A stretch of 64,000 nt of DNA from Parabacteroides timonensis (lineage in GTDB: Bacteria > Bacteroidota > Bacteroidia > Bacteroidales > Tannerellaceae): positions 1,721,760 through 1,785,759 of the forward strand of contig NZ_LT669941.1 of the NCBI RefSeq assembly GCF_900128505.1. Direction: 5' to 3'. Below, piece after piece: positions 36,737 to 43,935 of the stretch. Every line of letters starts with the position of its first letter. The first letter of the stretch is position 1. The notes beneath the pieces were generated by a model. The model saw only the letters and a list, made by a program, of their open reading frames with translations. It did no database searches and was not told where the DNA came from. The translations under genes were made by a program, and so were the position numbers.

Positions 36737-36881
36737 ATAAACGAGTGCCGTAGATAAGGGTTACTTCGCATGATACGCTTCGGGTCGGGGGTTCGACTCC
36801 CCTCATTCCTGTCTTGCACAGGGATGTAGCTCAGTGGGTAGAGCAGAATAACAGTCCCTTATCGTCTGTCGCCTCGTTTTT
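36737..36881 (+). ncRNA. Y-RNA-like gene 1 with permuted tRNA-like module
   Basis: The outer stem AAACGAG (36739-36745) pairs with CTCGTTT (36873-36879). TAAGGG (36755-36760) pairs with CCCTTA (36856-36861). Between them is an internal loop with GCCGTAG on one side and TCTGTCG on the other, the Ro60-binding style stem. Inside is a tRNA-like module in permuted order. It has a T-arm GGGGG-TTCGACT-CCCCT (36787-36803), 3' acceptor strand CATTCCT (36804-36810), a 9-base cap, 5' acceptor strand AGGGATG (36820-36826), then TA and a D-arm GCTC-AGTGGGTA-GAGC (36829-36844). A T-run follows. A GTTCTTTG element lies 7-15 bases upstream of the stem. Confidence 0.82.
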
Positions 36882-36883
36882 GT

Positions 36884-37008
36884 AAGACAAGTGTCGTAAG
36901 GAAGAGTTACTTCGGTAAAGCGGATTCCATATCAGTTGCAGGTTCAAATCCTGCCGTCCTTCGGGACGTAGCTAAATTTATAGTCTCTTCCTGCCTGTAA
37001 CCTTGCCT
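36884..37008 (+). ncRNA. Y-RNA-like gene 2 with reduced tRNA-like module
   Basis: Stem CAAG (36888-36891) pairs with CTTG (37002-37005), and GGAAGAG (36900-36906) with CTCTTCC (36985-36991). The internal loop has GTGTCGTAA opposite CCTGTAAC, as in the other two copies. The T-arm GCAGG-TTCAAAT-CCTGC (36938-36954) is canonical. The acceptor equivalent is only 5 bp, CGTCC/GGACG (36955-36968), capped by a UUCG tetraloop. TA and a weak D-like hairpin GCTA...TAGT (36971-36984) without the GG pair follow. The upstream loop carries GTTACTTCGG, as in copy 1 and 3. Confidence 0.78.
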
Positions 37009-37017
37009 TCTCACAAT

Positions 37018-37164
37018 AGAAAAACAGAATGTCGTAGAAAGGAGATACTTCGGCTACCATTTATTAGGGGAGGAATAGTGAAGTCGTAAAATCGGCAAGA
37101 CTATCCGGTTCGACTCCGGCATGCCAGCCCCGCTCTCTGATCGCCTGTTACTTCTGTTTTTCTA
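37018..37164 (+). ncRNA. Y-RNA-like gene 3, most divergent copy
   Basis: Outer stem AAAACAGAA (37021-37029) pairs with TTCTGTTTT (37152-37160), followed by T-run TTTCTATATTTT. The loop elements ATGTCGTAGAAAGGAG and CTCTCTGATCGCCTGTTAC match the Ro60-stem pattern of copies 1 and 2, and GATACTTCGGC repeats their loop word. A T-arm-like hairpin CCGG-TTCGACT-CCGG lies near 37105-37119, and GGGG/CCCC (37067-37070 with 37127-37130) may form a long-range stem. No D-arm is evident, so the tRNA mimicry is partial. Confidence 0.72.
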
Positions 37165-37217
37165 TATTTTGTCTACAGAAAGAGAGAAAGCACAAAGCAA
37201 TAATTATAAATCAATTA

Positions 37218-37310
37218 CAGTTTCCTCGTAGTTTCTCTATTTGGAAACTAGAATTCTCTGCGCAGGGAACTGGAGTTTCTTCGGCAGGGAACTGGAGTTT
37301 CTTGCCGAGG
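37218..37310. repeat. Degenerate 22-base-period array after the Y RNAs
   Basis: GCAGGGAACTGGAGTTTCTT occurs at 37262-37281 and 37284-37303, exactly 22 bases apart. More diverged units with GAAACT/AGTTTC halves lie at about 37218 and 37240. Each unit is a partial palindrome. It is intergenic, before the small membrane protein. Confidence 0.5.
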
Positions 37311-37403
37311 AAATTATAAAAACAGGTGCTGAAGTAATTGCTCTTTCCTGCTTTTTTTCGTATTTTAGCAGGCAATAAACGAATCCTTTAAAAAGAGAGG
37401 CTT

Positions 37404-37682
37404 ATGAGTTTTGCTGGTCATGTTTTCGATATGATACGAAGGAACAAAGAGGATCGGGAGATGCTCAGACAACTCCGTGACCGGGGAAAAGACACCCGTG
37501 CAAAGTACTCTTCCCAACTCCCGGACATCAGTGCCGAAGAGTTCGACCGGATCAACCGGCAGGTGAAAGAACGCGAACAGGATGAACAAAGGTACTTCTC
37601 ACAAATAAAATATGTGATTTTACTGGCTACTCTTGCCGCCTTTATCCTATTATGGATCATATTAAAAATATTCTCTTTCTGA
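37404..37682 (+). CDS. Small tail-anchored membrane protein of unknown function
   Basis: A 92-residue protein. The charged N-terminal two thirds (RRNKEDREMLRQLRDRGKDTRA ... EEFDRINRQVKER) is probably helical. A single C-terminal hydrophobic helix (YVILLATLAAFILLWIILKIF, abridged) anchors it with the N-terminus in the cytoplasm. No family is recognised. A purine-rich site (AAAAGAGAGG) precedes the ATG. It sits between the Y RNA genes and rtcB, so it may belong to the RNA-repair island, or may simply be carried in it. Confidence 0.7.
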   Translation: MSFAGHVFDMIRRNKEDREMLRQLRDRGKDTRAKYSSQLPDISAEEFDRINRQVKEREQDEQRYFSQIKYVILLATLAAFILLWIILKIFSF

Positions 37683-37732
37683 TATTTGGAAAAGATCCGG
37701 ATTCTAAATGTTTCTTCTTTTTGCTACAAATA

Positions 37733-37763
37733 TTTGTTAATTCGAAAACTGCTATTATCTTTG
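37733..37763 (+). promoter_or_regulatory. Consensus promoter of the rtcB-ligase-kinase operon
   Basis: TTTG (37733-37736), 19-base spacer, TATCTTTG (37756-37763): a full match to the Bacteroidetes consensus. Transcription would start near 37768, giving a leader of about 270 bases to the small frame at 38038 and about 430 bases to rtcB. Confidence 0.7.
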
Positions 37764-37767
37764 CACC

Positions 37768-38037
37768 GAAATTTAGTACAAACCCTAAACTGAAAGAAAG
37801 GGTACAAATATGCTGGAACAGAAATAACAATCGGAAATCGGGACTAAGTTGGTTCTTCGGGAGGAAGGATCTTTGTAACTCATGTCTTTTATCTAATACA
37901 ACTTATAATACGACTCACATAGGTTAATTAGTCCCACAATCATATCAAACATTTTATTTCACAGACTGATACGTCAGAACTGAAAGGAAAAAGTATATCC
38001 TTTCCCGGCCCTGTCATATCGGAACAATTCAATTGTT
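37768..38037 (+). other. Long 5' leader upstream of rtcB
   Basis: About 270 transcribed but apparently non-coding bases. GGTTCTTCGGG near 37847-37861 faintly recalls the loop word of the Y RNAs. The rest shows no clear fold by eye. It could be a regulatory leader or a further, degenerate RNA gene. Confidence 0.35.
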
Positions 38038-38223
38038 ATGGGCAATCATACAGATGAGTTTACACTCATCTTCGAGAACAACCAGCCCTCAACACGTTGG
38101 AAGACAAGGCGTATCCACACGGCATTCGACAAAAGTCTGTGCCGGGTGGAGAAACCAATCCACGAGATCGTGGAAGAATATAACACAGAAAAAGAATTAT
38201 GGAAATACGGACAAAAGATTTAA
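38038..38223 (+). CDS. Possible small protein overlapping the rtcB start
   Basis: A 61-residue frame (MGNHTDEFTLIFENNQPSTR ...) with a balanced, soluble composition and no membrane segment. It ends 25 bases inside rtcB in another frame, a layout typical of translational coupling. No family is recognised. It lies after the consensus promoter at 37733-37763, so it would be the first frame on the rtcB transcript. Could be a leader peptide or a true small partner of RtcB; could also be chance. Confidence 0.35.
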   Translation: MGNHTDEFTLIFENNQPSTRWKTRRIHTAFDKSLCRVEKPIHEIVEEYNTEKELWKYGQKI

Positions 38224-39596
38224 GTAAGATAGGATATACCAACAACGTGGCACGCAGCAAAGCAATCAATATCATCAACAGACACTGTAAGCACAACAGC
38301 AAGGAAGCCATCCTCTCCCTGCTAAGCGACCTGTTGGAGTACCCCGAAAAGTATAAGGATAACGACGTTTGGAGACAACTGGCAGAACATTTCTCCCCTG
38401 CGGTTGAAGAAAATAACTTCACCACATACGACCTGGCGGACGAACCGGGAGTATTCAGGATATACGGGAAGAAGTACATCGACCCTCTTGCCAGGCAGCA
38501 AATGGAACTGGCGATGCGTCTGCCAGTAGCCGTTGCCGGTGCCCTGATGCCGGACGCACACGCCGGTTACGGGCTGCCGATCGGTGGTGTGCTGGCGGTT
38601 GAAAACGCTGTTATCCCCTATGCCGTAGGCGTAGATATCGGTTGCCGGATGAATATGACCGTCTTTGATGCTAAGGCGGAAAGCCTGAAACGCTATGCCC
38701 ATCAGATCAGGGAAGCGCTGAAGGAATACACCCATTTCGGCATGAACGGAGGACTGCCGTTCGCACAGGAGCACGAGGTGCTAGACCGGAAAGAATTTCG
38801 GCAAACACCCCTGCTCCGCATGCTGCAAGGAAAGGCAGTGCGGCAGTTGGGATCATCGGGTGGCGGTAACCATTTCGTCGAGTTCGGCGAAATGGAGCTA
38901 GCGGAGGATAACGTCCTCAACCTGCCGGAAGGAAATTACCTGGCACTTCTCTCCCACTCCGGTTCGCGCGGTATGGGAGCAGCCATCGCCCGGCAGTACA
39001 GCGACATCGCCCGCGAAGTATGCAAACTGCCGCGCGAAGCCCAGCATTTTGCGTGGCTCGACCTCGACAGCGAAGCCGGACAAGAATACTGGATGAGCAT
39101 GAACCTGGCAGGCGACTATGCCCGCGCCTGCCACGAACAGATACATCACAACCTGTCCAAAGCACTCGGTTTCAAGCCACTCGCCAACGTGAACAATCAC
39201 CATAACTTCGCTTGGCGGGAAGAGATTTCACCCAACCGCTACGCCATCGTCCACCGTAAAGGAGCCACTCCTGCCGGAAAAGGGCAACCCGGACTGATCC
39301 CCGGCAGTATGGCTACTCCCGGTTACCTGGTCTGTGGACGTGGAGCCATCGAATCGCTCTCGTCCGCATCCCACGGAGCAGGCAGGGCGATGTCGAGACA
39401 GAAAGCCAAAGAGCAGTTCACACAATCCGCCATGAAAAAGCTCCTTTCGCAAGCGGGCGTGACACTGATCGGCGGAAGTGTCGAGGAAATGCCGTTGGCA
39501 TATAAAGATATGGAACGGGTTATGTCCGCCCAGGAATCGCTCGTCGATATCCACGGCAGGTTCATACCCCGGATAGTAAGAATGAATAAAGAGTAA
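38199..39596 (+). CDS. rtcB: RNA-splicing ligase RtcB
   Basis: A 465-residue GTP/Mn2+-dependent ligase that joins RNA 3'-phosphate or 2',3'-cyclic phosphate ends to 5'-OH ends. Metal and nucleotide residues are all visible: AVGVDIGCRMN (Asp, Cys), SSGGGNHFVEFG (His), LLSHSGSRGMG (His), NVNNHHNFAW (His), and the guanylylated His region VHRKGATPAG. The C-terminal GGSVEEMPLAYKDM segment is also conserved. It has a normal start (TKDLSKIGYTNN). It is the first large gene of an operon with a second RNA ligase (7-base gap) and a kinase/HD protein. Confidence 0.96.
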   Translation: MEIRTKDLSKIGYTNNVARSKAINIINRHCKHNSKEAILSLLSDLLEYPEKYKDNDVWRQLAEHFSPAVEENNFTTYDLADEPGVFRIYGKKYIDPLARQQMELAMRLPVAVAGALMPDAHAGYGLPIGGVLAVENAVIPYAVGVDIGCRMNMTVFDAKAESLKRYAHQIREALKEYTHFGMNGGLPFAQEHEVLDRKEFRQTPLLRMLQGKAVRQLGSSGGGNHFVEFGEMELAEDNVLNLPEGNYLALLSHSGSRGMGAAIARQYSDIAREVCKLPREAQHFAWLDLDSEAGQEYWMSMNLAGDYARACHEQIHHNLSKALGFKPLANVNNHHNFAWREEISPNRYAIVHRKGATPAGKGQPGLIPGSMATPGYLVCGRGAIESLSSASHGAGRAMSRQKAKEQFTQSAMKKLLSQAGVTLIGGSVEEMPLAYKDMERVMSAQESLVDIHGRFIPRIVRMNKE

Positions 39597-39603
39597 GAAA
39601 ATT

Positions 39604-40299
39604 ATGTTATCACAGAAATATGGTCGTACCTACCATTATCCGTTTTCACCCGGAACGACGAGCGACGACCGCATCAATCACGACTATTGGGAGGATATTC
39701 AACAGATAGAAACCCTGGTGCATACCGAGAAACTCGACGGAGAGAACAACTGTTTGAGCCGATCCGGCATCTTCGCCCGTTCGCACGCTGCACCGACAAC
39801 CTCCCCCTGGACCAGCCAACTGCGTGAACGTTGGGAGCTGATCAAAAGGGATTTAGGCGACATCGAGCTATTCGGCGAAAATCTTTATGCCGTACATTCC
39901 ATCGAATACGAATGGTTGGAGAGTTATTATTATATCTTTGCCGTACGTCACCACGACAAATGGCTTTCGTGGGAAGAGGTAAAGTTCTATGCAGCCCTGT
40001 TCGACTTTCCGACCGTTCCCGAACTAGCTGTCACAGAGGTGAAAGAGCTATCGCAAGAAACACTCCGCCAACAGATAATCGGTTGGGCGCACGAACCCAG
40101 CCTGTTTGGTTCGCGCGACGTACTGACGGAAAAGGATTGCACCCGCGAAGGAGTAGTCAGCCGGAATATCAACGAATATCCCGTTGCCGATTTTGCCCGT
40201 AACGTCTTTAAATATGTACGCAAGGGACACGTAAAAACCGAGGAACACTGGACGCGCAACTGGAAACGCGCCCGCTTGGTTTGGGAAACAAACTATTAA
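39604..40299 (+). CDS. ATP-dependent RNA ligase, KxDG nucleotidyltransferase type (Rnl-like)
   Basis: A 231-residue covalent nucleotidyltransferase. Motif I is TEKLDGENNCL (Lys about residue 42), motif III-like FGENLYAVHSIEYEWL, motif IIIa YYYIFAVRHHDKWLSW, motif IV REGVVSRN and motif V VFKYVRKGHV. These are the AMP-binding residues of the RNA ligase/Rnl2 family. It seals 5'-phosphate to 3'-OH ends, the opposite end chemistry to RtcB. It lies between rtcB and the HD/kinase gene with gaps of 7 and 11 bases. Confidence 0.88.
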   Translation: MLSQKYGRTYHYPFSPGTTSDDRINHDYWEDIQQIETLVHTEKLDGENNCLSRSGIFARSHAAPTTSPWTSQLRERWELIKRDLGDIELFGENLYAVHSIEYEWLESYYYIFAVRHHDKWLSWEEVKFYAALFDFPTVPELAVTEVKELSQETLRQQIIGWAHEPSLFGSRDVLTEKDCTREGVVSRNINEYPVADFARNVFKYVRKGHVKTEEHWTRNWKRARLVWETNY

Positions 40300-40310
40300 A
40301 AAAAGATCAA

Positions 40311-41426
40311 ATGAGCTGGAAAATAACGAATAACAAAGAATGGACCGCCCTGGAAAGTCAATTTTCCTGGGTAGCCGACATGCGGCAGGTGGCCCAACAT
40401 ACCCGCCACCATGCAGAGGGAGACGTCGCAGTCCATACCCGCATGGTGCTGGAAAAGTTGGCTGCACAGCCTGCCTACCAGGCACTACCGGAGCAGGAAC
40501 AGGAAATACTCTGGGCTGCCGCCTTGCTTCACGACGTGGAAAAACGTTCGACTTCCGTCGACGAGGGCGGTGGACGCATCTCTGCCAATGGCCATGCCCG
40601 GAAAGGCGAATATACAGCACGTACGTTGCTCTTCCGCGATATCCCGACACCGTTCGGACTTCGCGAGCAGATTGCATCGCTGGTACGTTTCCACGGACTG
40701 CCTTTATGGTTGATGGAAAAGCCGGACCCGGCCAGGAAGATACTGGAAGTCGCTTTGCGCATCGACACCCGTTTGTTGAAGATGCTGGCGCAGGCGGATG
40801 TACAAGGCCGGATATGCGATGACGCCGATGAGCTGATGGAGTCGCTCGAACTGTTCGAATGGTTCTGCAAGGAACAGCAATGTTGGGGTAAACCTCGTCC
40901 GTTTGCCTCAGCTGCTGCCCGGTTCCATTACTTCAACACTCCGGAAAGTTATGTCGACTATATCCCTTTTGAGGACTTCAAATGTGAAGTGACGCTCCTG
41001 TCCGGATTACCGGGAATGGGAAAAGACCATTATATCGGAACGTACAGTCCCGATCTTCCGGTCGTCAGTCTCGACGCCCTACGTCGCAAGCATAAAATAT
41101 CCCCGACCGACAAGTCCGGGAACGGCTGGGTTATCCAGGCTGCGAAGGAGGAAGCCCGTTCGTATCTCCGTAAGGGGCAGGATTTCATCTGGAACGCAAC
41201 AAACATCACCAGGCTGATGCGCTCGCAGCTGATCGACCTCTTTACCGGATACGGGGCGCAGGTGAAAATCGTTTACATCGAACAACCGTATGCTGTCTGG
41301 CGTCAACAAAACAGCAACCGCCCTTATCCCCTGCCGGATGGGGTGCTGGATATCATGCTCGGAAAACTGGAAGTTCCTCAACAGACAGAGGCGCACGAAG
41401 TGATTTATAAGGGATGTCCTCTTTGA
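40311..41426 (+). CDS. HD-domain phosphohydrolase / P-loop polynucleotide kinase fusion
   Basis: A 371-residue two-domain protein. The N-terminal HD domain (about 20-210) has HTRMVLEKL and AALLHDVEKR with the His-Asp metal pair, plus H of RFHGLPLW. The C-terminal P-loop kinase (about 225-371) has LLSGLPGMGKDHYI (Walker A), VVSLDALRRKH, DFIWNATNITR (lid/phosphate binding) and a final region like T4 PNK-type kinases. The kinase would phosphorylate 5'-OH ends and the HD domain could remove 3' or 2',3'-cyclic phosphates, making ends fit for the KxDG ligase. An ATG at 40281 is inside the ligase gene; 40311 is favoured. Confidence 0.86.
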   Translation: MSWKITNNKEWTALESQFSWVADMRQVAQHTRHHAEGDVAVHTRMVLEKLAAQPAYQALPEQEQEILWAAALLHDVEKRSTSVDEGGGRISANGHARKGEYTARTLLFRDIPTPFGLREQIASLVRFHGLPLWLMEKPDPARKILEVALRIDTRLLKMLAQADVQGRICDDADELMESLELFEWFCKEQQCWGKPRPFASAAARFHYFNTPESYVDYIPFEDFKCEVTLLSGLPGMGKDHYIGTYSPDLPVVSLDALRRKHKISPTDKSGNGWVIQAAKEEARSYLRKGQDFIWNATNITRLMRSQLIDLFTGYGAQVKIVYIEQPYAVWRQQNSNRPYPLPDGVLDIMLGKLEVPQQTEAHEVIYKGCPL

Positions 41427-41682
41427 AGCTTTGTCGCATCCGATGAACGATACGGAACTGGTGAGAACGCGCTTCAACGGTATCCAGGCGAACGCATCCA
41501 GTCTCAGTCCCGAGGAACTGAACGGTTGCTCCTGCCTGCAATCGTCGACCGCCGCCGAACTTTCAGACCGCCTTATGACTTTATTATGGGATTTCCCGCT
41601 GAAGATCTGTGGCGGTTGCTGCGGAACCGACGGCTCGCACCTGAAAGAGTTTGCCGATATCCTGTCGCGCCGCACCGGATAG
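41425..41682 (+). pseudogene. C-terminal remnant of a homocysteine S-methyltransferase
   Basis: Eighty-odd codons read EALSHPMNDTELVRTRF and later LKICGGCCGTDGSHLKEFA. The GGCCGT pair of cysteines is the zinc-binding site at the end of the Hcy methyltransferase family (MmuM/MetH type). The rest of the enzyme (about 220 residues, including the first zinc Cys) is missing. The remnant starts at the stop of the HD/kinase gene. The parent gene was probably broken when the RNA-repair genes arrived, or by a deletion. No start with a plausible RBS is present. Confidence 0.75.
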
Positions 41683-41684
41683 TT

Positions 41685-42158
41685 TCATTCACCCGGCACC
41701 ACCTTCAAGGCGGTTGTATGCTTGATCTCATTCAACACGAACGAACTTTGCATCTTGACGATGCCATTTACTTTGGTAAGCTTGTTAAAGACAAACTGGT
41801 CGTATGCGGCCAGATCTTTAACAACCACCTTGAGAAAGAAGTCGTAGATGCCGCCGATCGAATAACATTCCATCACCTCGTCGATCTCTTGTATCTCTGC
41901 TTTGAACCGCTGGATATGCTCATCGTTGTGCACCGCCAGCGAGACGTTGCAGAAAACCACGAGCGGAAGTCCTACCTTCTTATTATCCACCAGGGCGACA
42001 TAATTCCTGATATAGCCTTCTTCTTCCAGCCTTTTCACCCGTTCGTAGACAGGCGTTTTCGAGATATTCAGCTCCGCCGAAAGCTCTTTCATATTCACTT
42101 TGGCATTATTCTGCAAAGCCTGTAAAATTTTAATATCGATCTGATCCAGTGTTGCCAT
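41685..42158 (-). CDS. Lrp/AsnC family transcriptional regulator
   Basis: A 157-residue protein: winged helix-turn-helix (about 5-60; LDQIDIKILQALQNNAKVN and LNISKTPVYERVKRLEEEGYI) followed by an AsnC/RAM ligand-binding domain (about 70-150; GGIYDFFLKVVVKDL). It binds amino acids or small metabolites. It is divergent from an EamA-type exporter, the usual arrangement when an Lrp-type regulator controls amino-acid export. The upstream in-frame ATG at 42254 overlaps promoter elements, so 42158 is used. Confidence 0.93.
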   Translation of the reverse strand: MATLDQIDIKILQALQNNAKVNMKELSAELNISKTPVYERVKRLEEEGYIRNYVALVDNKKVGLPLVVFCNVSLAVHNDEHIQRFKAEIQEIDEVMECYSIGGIYDFFLKVVVKDLAAYDQFVFNKLTKVNGIVKMQSSFVLNEIKHTTALKVVPGE

Positions 42159-42251
42159 AGTATTTTTTCCTATTTTCGTTGTAAAAGATATTCCCAAAAC
42201 ACACATTATCCTGTATAGAACCCAAATATAGGAATAATTCCTTATTTTCAA

Positions 42252-42289
42252 CAAATATACAGAACCTATTTACTTAATACATATATTTG
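42252..42289. promoter_or_regulatory. Divergent -7 elements of the Lrp and EamA genes
   Basis: TATATTTG on the minus strand at 42252-42259 (a second copy at 42223-42230) and TATATTTG on the plus strand at 42282-42289. The closeness of the opposing elements fits joint control by the Lrp-type protein. Confidence 0.5.
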
Positions 42290-42331
42290 CGGAACCATTT
42301 TCCTCCATTGTTAATAGAAATTCATAAAAAT

Positions 42332-43237
42332 ATGGCAAAGAATAATCTGACTTACTGGTATCATCTGATCGCAATCATCACGGTTATTATCTGGGGTACG
42401 ACTTTCGTTTCGACAAAAATCCTGATTCATAACGGACTGTCTCCCGTCGACATTCTTTTCTACCGTTTCGCGCTGGCTTATGTCTGCATCTGGTTTATTT
42501 CGCCCAAGGTGCTGTTCGCTAGGAGTAAACGGGATGAGCTTATGTTCGTAGCCGCCGGACTTTGCGGGGGATCGATCTATTTTATTACCGAAAATACGGC
42601 ACTGGGGATCACGCTGGCTTCAAACGTGTCGCTCATCATCTGCACCGCTCCTATCCTGACGGCGTTTCTTTCGCTCCTGTTTTACCGCGGGGAGAAGATC
42701 AAACCGAATCTGATCTACGGCTCGGTCATGGCGCTGATCGGGGTGGCGTTTGTCGTGTTCAACGGTAGTTTTCTACTGAAGATCAATCCACTGGGGGATA
42801 TGTTAACGCTGATCGCAGCGTTGATGTGGGCGTTTTACTGCCTGATACTGAAACAGATGGGGAACCGGTATCCGACATTGCTGATTACCCGGAAGGTGTT
42901 TTTCTACGGGCTTGTCACATTAACCCCGATGTTCCTGTTCCATCCGTTGAATACGGATACGGCGATACTCTTCCGCCCGGTCGTTGCAGCTAACCTGCTG
43001 TTCCTGGGTGTGGTAGCATCGATGCTTTGTTACATCATGTGGAACACGGCAGTCAAAGAGCTGGGTCCGTTCCGCACGGCCAACTATATCTATATTGTCC
43101 CGCTGGTGACGCTGATCACTTCCGCCATCGTGATCGACGAAATCATCACAGTGATCGCCCTGATCGGATCGGTCTTTATCCTGAGCGGGGTTTATATTGC
43201 GGAGAGGGGGTTTCATTTTAAAAATGTCTCAGTTTGA
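42332..43237 (+). CDS. EamA/DMT family transporter
   Basis: A 301-residue membrane protein with ten helices in two EamA repeats (about 10-145 and 155-295). Motifs: IIWGTTFVSTKILI near the N-terminus, ALGITLASNVSLIICTAPIL in repeat one, and LGPFRTANYIYIVPLVTLI in repeat two. Proteins of this group export amino acids or other metabolites. The substrate is unknown. It is divergent from an Lrp-type regulator, which supports amino-acid export. Start 42332 is chosen because the first in-frame ATG (42287) lies in the promoter element. Confidence 0.9.
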   Translation: MAKNNLTYWYHLIAIITVIIWGTTFVSTKILIHNGLSPVDILFYRFALAYVCIWFISPKVLFARSKRDELMFVAAGLCGGSIYFITENTALGITLASNVSLIICTAPILTAFLSLLFYRGEKIKPNLIYGSVMALIGVAFVVFNGSFLLKINPLGDMLTLIAALMWAFYCLILKQMGNRYPTLLITRKVFFYGLVTLTPMFLFHPLNTDTAILFRPVVAANLLFLGVVASMLCYIMWNTAVKELGPFRTANYIYIVPLVTLITSAIVIDEIITVIALIGSVFILSGVYIAERGFHFKNVSV

Positions 43238-43364
43238 GGTGCAATTTTAGCACCTCATAGTCTTAAAATCCTACCAGAGAATAAAAAATAAGGCTTTAAG
43301 CATACTGAAAACAAATAATGGTTATCTTTACGCCACTAAGATTAATCATAAAAATATCTTAACT

Positions 43365-43934
43365 ATGAACGAAATACAATTAATCCAAAGTAAGATCTAT
43401 GAAATAAGAGGTCAAAAAGTGATGCTGGACAAAGATCTAGCTGAAATGTACGGAACTGAAACCGGACAATTAAAACGGGCAGTAAGACGTAACATTGAAC
43501 GCTTTGAAGGCGAGGACTTTATGTTTGAACTTACAAAGGAAGAACTTTCAAGATGCCAAATTGGCACCTTGAACAAAGGGAGTGGAAGCAACTTTAAATA
43601 CATGCCTTTTGCTTTTACAGAGTTAGGAGTGGCAATGCTTAGCAGTGTTCTTAATTCAAAGATTTCAATAGAGATAAACAGAGGTATTATGCGAGCTTTT
43701 GTTGCAGTCCGTCACCAAATATTGAATCCTACGACAGATAAGTTCACAGCGCTTAAGCAGGAAATAAAAGACCTGAAAGAATATATCGAAGAGACGTTCA
43801 CCGATTACAACGACATCAACGAAGATACCCGGATACAACTTGAATTAATCAATAAAACACTGGCTGAATTGCAAGTACAAAAGACACTATCAGATAAGCC
43901 ACGTAACCCGGTAGGCTTTGTGAAGCCAAAATAA
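43365..43934 (+). CDS. ORF6N domain protein
   Basis: A 189-residue protein. The ORF6N domain (about 1-100) has IRGQKVMLDKDLAEMYGTETGQLKRAVRRNIERF, EDFMFELTKEELSRCQIGTLNKG and FAFTELGVAMLSSVLNS. A helical, coiled-coil-like tail follows. ORF6N occurs in phage and mobile-element proteins as a presumed DNA-binding module. In Bacteroidales it is common as a solitary gene of unknown role. Its sequence is more AT-rich than its neighbours, suggesting acquisition. Confidence 0.88.
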   Translation: MNEIQLIQSKIYEIRGQKVMLDKDLAEMYGTETGQLKRAVRRNIERFEGEDFMFELTKEELSRCQIGTLNKGSGSNFKYMPFAFTELGVAMLSSVLNSKISIEINRGIMRAFVAVRHQILNPTTDKFTALKQEIKDLKEYIEETFTDYNDINEDTRIQLELINKTLAELQVQKTLSDKPRNPVGFVKPK

Positions 43935-43935
43935 T

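Noticed and set aside
36787..36845. A possible ordinary tRNA gene
   Set aside because: The T-arm comes before the D-arm and there is no anticodon arm; the halves are in permuted order within a Y-RNA stem, so it is a tRNA mimic and not a decoding tRNA.
37218..37310. A CRISPR array
   Set aside because: Units are only about 20 bases with 2-base gaps, they are degenerate, there are no unique spacers and no cas genes.
37906..37923. TAATACGACTCACATAGG, almost a T7 phage promoter
   Set aside because: One base is missing against the T7 consensus and the locus has no phage RNA polymerase or phage genes. It is most likely coincidence within the rtcB leader.
41431..41682. A functional small zinc protein
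   Set aside because: The frame starts with TTG directly after a stop codon and matches only the last part of a homocysteine methyltransferase; a remnant is the simpler reading.
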